Below, in pieces: positions 5,926-8,832 of a stretch of DNA of 8,832 bases (the first letter of the stretch is position 1; every line of letters starts with the position of its first letter). The DNA comes from an uncultured Treponema sp. (GTDB lineage Bacteria; Spirochaetota; Spirochaetia; Treponematales; Treponemataceae): positions 1-8,832 of the forward strand of contig CALDID010000134.1 of NCBI GenBank assembly GCA_937901865.1. Direction: 5' to 3'. The notes under the pieces were generated by a model, which was given only the letters and a program-made list of their open reading frames with translations, ran no database searches and was not told where the DNA came from. The position numbers were made by a program, and so were the translations under genes.

Positions 5926-6356
5926 GCTATGCAAATGATGTCGCAATGCAGATTAACGGGCGCATTGTTGAAGAGTTGCTAAAGAATTGCGCCGTCTTAA
6001 AGCAGTATTCAGAGCTGATTGATTTAATTCGGTACTCAAAAGAGCACTCAGAGGAACTTGAAGAGCCGTTCAAATGGGCGATACAGGAAGCGAAGAAGCG
6101 CGATATTTTGAGTGATTACTTAGAGCGAAAAGCATCGGAGGTGATAAATATGTTCGATATGGAATACGATTACGATACAGACATCGCCGTACAGCGCGAA
6201 GAAGCTATGCGCTACGGACTGCAGCAAGGTATGCAGCAAGCTAGTATGATGACAGCTCATAATTTGTTCAAACTAGGTTTGTCTGATGAGCAGATTGCGC
6301 TTGCAGTGAACTTGCCGATTTCGGAAATCAAAAGCATACACACCAACGCATACTAG
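5922..6356 (+). CDS. Nuclease-less C-terminal Rpn-like protein, coupled to the upstream gene
   Basis: A 144-residue protein with no PD-(D/E)XK core. Residues about 10-97 (QINGRIVEELLKNCAVLKQY ... DILSDYLERKASEVINMFDM ... IAVQREEA) resemble the C-terminal half of larger Rpn-like proteins, where similar text follows the nuclease domain. I therefore read it as a fragment or domain-only derivative of another Rpn family member. It ends in the same tail as the upstream gene (TAHNLFKLGLSDEQIALAVN from residue 111). The ATG at 5922 overlaps the previous TGA by 4 bases with no Shine-Dalgarno sequence, pointing to translational coupling. It may be an accessory or regulatory partner or simply a remnant; the intact frame and selected tail argue against recent decay. 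Its stop is 2 bases from the stop of the convergent WYL gene. Confidence 0.75.
   Translation: MSYANDVAMQINGRIVEELLKNCAVLKQYSELIDLIRYSKEHSEELEEPFKWAIQEAKKRDILSDYLERKASEVINMFDMEYDYDTDIAVQREEAMRYGLQQGMQQASMMTAHNLFKLGLSDEQIALAVNLPISEIKSIHTNAY
6252..6329 (+). repeat. Tail-module coding repeat, copy 2
   Basis: Partner of 5824-5901; encodes TAHNLFKLGLSDEQIALAVN and the following LPISEI. The two amino-acid differences are Ser/Leu and Gly/Ser. Confidence 0.9.
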
Positions 6357-6358
6357 CA

Positions 6359-7375
6359 TTATGCTTCATAAAGCTTTCTCACTTTTTCCGCTTCCTCTTT
6401 TACTGCGTCGATGAGTTCTTCTGGCTCTAAGACGCGGACTGTGCTCCCTTGCGACAGAACAAATCGCAATATTTCAGAAAACTGCGTTGTTGCAAAACTC
6501 ACTTCAACGCTTCCGTCTGCTTTCTCTTCTACACTCTGATTTTCTGTAAATTTTTCAGAAAGCGCAAATGCCCCTACCTCGCGCGCAAACAAAAGCCGCA
6601 CTTTGTACACATCTTGCTCACTTGCATACACACCAAAATTTTCATCTATCCAATCTCGATAATCAAAATCTTCAGGAACTGTAAACGTTTTATCTAAAAT
6701 GTGGGAGTCTTTCATTCTGGCAAACGAAAACAGTCGAATCGCCTCTTTATAGTAATCAAAACCGATAACGTACCAATTTCCACGCTGACAAACAACGTGA
6801 TAAGGCTGTATTTTTCGCTCTAAAAACGTTTGCTTCTGAAGCGGACGATAGGCAAAAGAAATTTCCTTTTGTTCTTTCAATGCCAGAAAAACATCGCTAA
6901 AGACCGTATTGCAGATATTGCTTTGCGGAGCTGAAATATAGGTGATTTTGCGCGAGAGTGTGTTTTTCTGTGAATAAGAATCAAGCGAGGCGATGAGTTT
7001 TTGAAATATCGAGTGCAATACATTTTCGGCAATGGTGTTTTTCCACAAAGCAATCGACGATTCTAAAAGCCCGATTGCATCAATTTCGCTTTCATTGAAA
7101 AACATATCCTTTATATAGAAAGAATCTTCGGTGTAATAGTAGCCGTTTTTTACCTTGTCAAACGCAATCGGCGCATTATAAAACAATTTCAACTCTTCAA
7201 TATCGCGTCGAACAGTGCGCGAACTGACCTCTAAAAGATGAGATAAAACAACTGCATTAGGATATGTTTTCGACCTTATTTCTGCATCAATAAAGCGCAA
7301 GCGGCGAGAGAGTGTTTTCTGCTCAAGATTTTTTGCCCCCCCCCCTGTAATTACAACCGTATTATTTTGTTTCAT
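6359..7375 (-). CDS. WYL-domain transcriptional regulator with N-terminal poly-Gly (G-tract)
   Basis: A 338-residue DNA-binding regulator. Residues about 22-63 form a DeoR/HTH_11-type winged helix (RRLRFIDAEIRSK ... LSHLLEVSSRTVRRDIEELK). The WYL ligand-sensing domain follows, with the signature WYVIGFD at 201-207 and RLFSFARM at 214-221. The C-terminal WCX-like segment spans about 255-336. Such proteins bind nucleic acid or nucleotide-like ligands and often control defence or mobile genes. The ATG at 7375 is chosen because a TATAAT promoter ends 8 bases upstream; the longer frame from an ATG at 7447 would cross that promoter and lacks a Shine-Dalgarno sequence. The mRNA may be leaderless. 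Ten consecutive Gs encode Gly11-Gly13 and the first base of Ala14, upstream of the HTH. Its position beside a divergent cyclase gene suggests control of that gene and of itself. Confidence 0.88.
   Translation of the reverse strand: MKQNNTVVITGGGAKNLEQKTLSRRLRFIDAEIRSKTYPNAVVLSHLLEVSSRTVRRDIEELKLFYNAPIAFDKVKNGYYYTEDSFYIKDMFFNESEIDAIGLLESSIALWKNTIAENVLHSIFQKLIASLDSYSQKNTLSRKITYISAPQSNICNTVFSDVFLALKEQKEISFAYRPLQKQTFLERKIQPYHVVCQRGNWYVIGFDYYKEAIRLFSFARMKDSHILDKTFTVPEDFDYRDWIDENFGVYASEQDVYKVRLLFAREVGAFALSEKFTENQSVEEKADGSVEVSFATTQFSEILRFVLSQGSTVRVLEPEELIDAVKEEAEKVRKLYEA
7336..7345 (-). repeat. Homopolymeric G10 tract inside the WYL regulator
   Basis: Ten Cs on the plus strand (Gs in the mRNA), beginning 31 bases into the coding sequence. 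With 10 Gs the frame is intact; gain or loss of one or two would frameshift before the DNA-binding domain. It is the only long G/C homopolymer in the window. Confidence 0.9.
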
Positions 7376-7382
7376 ACCTAGT

Positions 7383-7410
7383 ATTATATCTGGTATTACA
7401 AAGAAATCAA
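7383..7410 (-). promoter_or_regulatory. Promoter of the WYL regulator, giving a near-leaderless transcript
   Basis: On the minus strand TTGATT (7410-7405), 16 bases, perfect TATAAT (7388-7383). The predicted start falls at about 7377-7375, at or within two bases of the ATG. Confidence 0.65.
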
Positions 7411-7428
7411 TTTTCAAGGATTTACAAG

Positions 7429-7450
7429 AAAATGATTTACAAATCATTTT
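7429..7450. promoter_or_regulatory. 22-bp palindrome, candidate operator of WYL/cyclase
   Basis: AAAATGATT (7429-7437) and AATCATTTT (7442-7450) are perfect 9-bp arms around TACA. The overlapping GATTTACAA occurs twice (7419-7427 and 7434-7442), 15 bases apart, and a near-copy of one arm, AAATCAATTTT, sits at the WYL -35 box. It lies upstream of both divergent promoters, as an autoregulatory site would. Confidence 0.5.
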
Positions 7451-7530
7451 GACGGTTTAACATTCAAAATGTATGCCAGAGTTCTTTTTTGCGCAGAAAA
7501 ATAATTTTGCTTTTGTTTTCCATCATTTAC

Positions 7531-7539
7531 TGCTATAAT
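7531..7539 (+). promoter_or_regulatory. Extended -10 promoter of the cyclase gene
   Basis: TGCTATAAT: a perfect -10 hexamer with an upstream TGn extension. No good -35 box is seen at 16-18 bases (TTTTGT at 7511-7516), so it may rely on the extension or on an activator. The predicted start is about 7546. Confidence 0.65.
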
Positions 7540-7570
7540 TATAGGTAAATCTTATAAGAGGAATCACGAA

Positions 7571-8832
7571 ATGCAAGACACAACACCGCAAAGAAAAAAA
7601 AGAACGCATTTTTGGCAAATACTTTCCGCAAGTTTAGGCGTTATATTGGTCGGCTTAATAGCCGTTTCAATCACGGGTATTTCAATGCCAGAAAAGAACT
7701 TGACGCTTTTCAGTCCAGATACAAAAAACGACGCATCAAAAGCAGTTTGCATAACGTTTGAACGAAACGCCGAAAAGCATTGGGTTGACGAAGAAGACCC
7801 CGACCGCACAGGCGCACAGTATGACGGCGTTATTTTCAACAATATGAAAAGCACCATCATCACAGATTGGTCATTCTCTATTTTCGTTCCCAACGGCTCT
7901 TCCGTTGACCCAGGACCGTGGAACGGCACATTCTCGCTTTATCGCAATACCTTAGCCGTTAAAAAGCCGCAAAAAGACGACAAAGAGAACATTCACGGCG
8001 TAGACTTTTACCGCATTACGCCGCTCAAGACGCTCGGTTTTGGCTGTATTATGTACACGCCGCACGATTACGACCCGCATGCACAACACGTTACATTTAC
8101 TTATTCCAGCGTATTAAAGCCGCTGACGAACCGCATTTTTGATGTGTTCCTCGGCAGCATTTTCGCTATTTTCATCATCTCAACCACGATAATGCTTTTT
8201 GAAAAAAAACTGATTCACATCGAGGAAGAGAACAGGCGGCTTGAAGAAACCGTAAAAGAAAGAACCAAAGAGCTGGAAGCCGAAAAGAACCGTTCAGAAA
8301 AACTGCTTCTGAATATTCTCCCGATGGAAATCGCGCAGGAGCTCACTTCGCACCCAGACAGCACGATTGCGAAAGAATACCCGAATGTTACGGTGCTCTT
8401 TACCGACATCGTGGGCTTTACCAAGGTGAGCGGAGAAATGCGGGCGAAAGAAGTCGTTACAATGCTGAATAAGATGTTCACGATGTTCGACGAGCGCGCG
8501 CAAAGGGAGGGCATAGAAAAAATCAAGACCATCGGCGATGCGTATATGGCGGCAACGGGACTCACACAAGAGAAGAAAAATGACGGCGCAATAAAAATGC
8601 TTAAGTTTGCGCAAGGACTCTTAGACGATGTTCGCACCTTCAACAGAACGTCGCCCGTGAAACTGCAAATCAGGCTCGGCATAAACTCTGGCGCGCTTGT
8701 TGCAGGTGTCATCGGTAAGAACAAATTTATTTATGACATTTGGGGCGACACGGTGAATGTTGCAAGCCGAATGGAAAGCACGGGAATGCCGATGAAAATC
8801 CACGTTACCGAGGCGACAAAAGCGCAGACAGA
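7571..8832 (+). CDS. Membrane-bound class III adenylate/guanylate cyclase, 3' end cut by window
   Basis: Makes a cyclic nucleotide second messenger from ATP (or GTP) at the inner face of the membrane. 420 residues are visible. Order: Lys/Arg-rich N terminus; membrane helix about 14-37; extracytoplasmic domain about 39-187; membrane helix about 189-210; coiled coil about 213-245; NILPMEIAQEL linker typical of these cyclases; catalytic domain from about 270. Metal ligands are D279 (LFTDIVGFT) and D323 (TIGDAYMA). Base-specificity positions are K319 and D393 (DIWGDTVN), the pattern of adenylate cyclases. Transition-state residues N396 and R400 (VNVASRM) are present. The visible catalytic core is intact; the last part lies beyond the window. 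The outer domain contains DWSFSIFVPNG and PGPWNGTFSL, reminiscent of a CBM2-like beta-sandwich, but this is tentative. AAGAGGAA lies 8 bases before the ATG. It diverges from the WYL regulator. Confidence 0.92.
   Translation, partial: MQDTTPQRKKRTHFWQILSASLGVILVGLIAVSITGISMPEKNLTLFSPDTKNDASKAVCITFERNAEKHWVDEEDPDRTGAQYDGVIFNNMKSTIITDWSFSIFVPNGSSVDPGPWNGTFSLYRNTLAVKKPQKDDKENIHGVDFYRITPLKTLGFGCIMYTPHDYDPHAQHVTFTYSSVLKPLTNRIFDVFLGSIFAIFIISTTIMLFEKKLIHIEEENRRLEETVKERTKELEAEKNRSEKLLLNILPMEIAQELTSHPDSTIAKEYPNVTVLFTDIVGFTKVSGEMRAKEVVTMLNKMFTMFDERAQREGIEKIKTIGDAYMAATGLTQEKKNDGAIKMLKFAQGLLDDVRTFNRTSPVKLQIRLGINSGALVAGVIGKNKFIYDIWGDTVNVASRMESTGMPMKIHVTEATKAQT

Noticed and set aside
4981..6358. Rpn pair as a complete transposable element
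   Set aside because: I could not find terminal inverted repeats or a target-site duplication around it; a mobile origin is possible but unsupported.
7376..7447. Start of the WYL gene at ATG 7447
   Set aside because: The extension crosses the TATAAT promoter and the palindrome, has no ribosome binding site, and does not resemble the N terminus of WYL regulators.
7460..7472. Small hairpin ACATT-CAA-AATGT between the divergent promoters
   Set aside because: A 5-bp AT-rich stem without a T tract; too weak to call as terminator or operator.
7564..7929. Minus-strand open frame opposite the cyclase
   Set aside because: A shadow of the cyclase coding frame, with no ribosome binding site or recognisable protein; the same holds for frames at 8215-8803 on the minus strand and those opposite enolase and the GGGtGRT gene.
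1..8832. CRISPR array, tRNA or rRNA genes
   Set aside because: No regularly spaced repeats and no cloverleaf or rRNA-like sequence seen on either strand.

Overview
The window looks like part of a spirochaete chromosome, most likely a Treponema-like host-associated anaerobe. This rests on the mix of genes: a conserved NifU-like/GGGtGRT pair, bacterial enolase, Rpn-type PD-(D/E)XK proteins with repeat-like tails, a WYL regulator carrying a homopolymeric G tract, and a membrane-anchored class III nucleotide cyclase. The genus is inference; no RNA gene or species marker is present. Most genes have moderate GC, but the first ~300 bases are strikingly AT-rich and look foreign to the rest.

Layout. 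1-341: an AT-rich stretch with a long start-less open frame on the minus strand that runs off the left edge. It abuts, and overlaps antisense, the 5' end of an SGNH/DltD-like hydrolase gene (252-1253, +) that has no convincing start signal, so a junction probably lies here. 1269-1324: strong terminator for the leftward operon. 1345-3101 (-): a two-gene operon, NifU-like scaffold protein then GGGtGRT-family protein. 3102-3360: divergent promoter region with a 24-bp perfect direct repeat bracketing the promoters of both sides. 3361-4680 (+): enolase. 4681-4938: non-coding, with two terminator-type hairpins and a third structured element between them. 4993-6356 (+): an Rpn/PD-(D/E)XK gene and a short, translationally coupled second gene that lacks the nuclease domain but ends in nearly the same ~26-residue tail. 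6359-7375 (-): WYL-domain transcription regulator, converging on the Rpn pair with only 2 bp between stop codons, carrying a G10 run near its start. 7376-7570: divergent regulatory region with a 22-bp palindrome. 7571-8832 (+): adenylate/guanylate cyclase with a TM - extracytoplasmic domain - TM - coiled coil - cyclase plan, cut by the right edge.

How it fits together. Enolase is housekeeping glycolysis. The NifU-like/GGGtGRT pair probably handles a metal or Fe-S centre, but its reaction is unknown. The right half is the more unusual part: a regulator whose reading frame could switch on and off by slippage of a G tract sits back-to-back with a second-messenger cyclase, with a palindromic operator candidate between them. 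That arrangement could make cyclase expression phase-variable. This is a hypothesis from sequence layout, not a demonstrated circuit.
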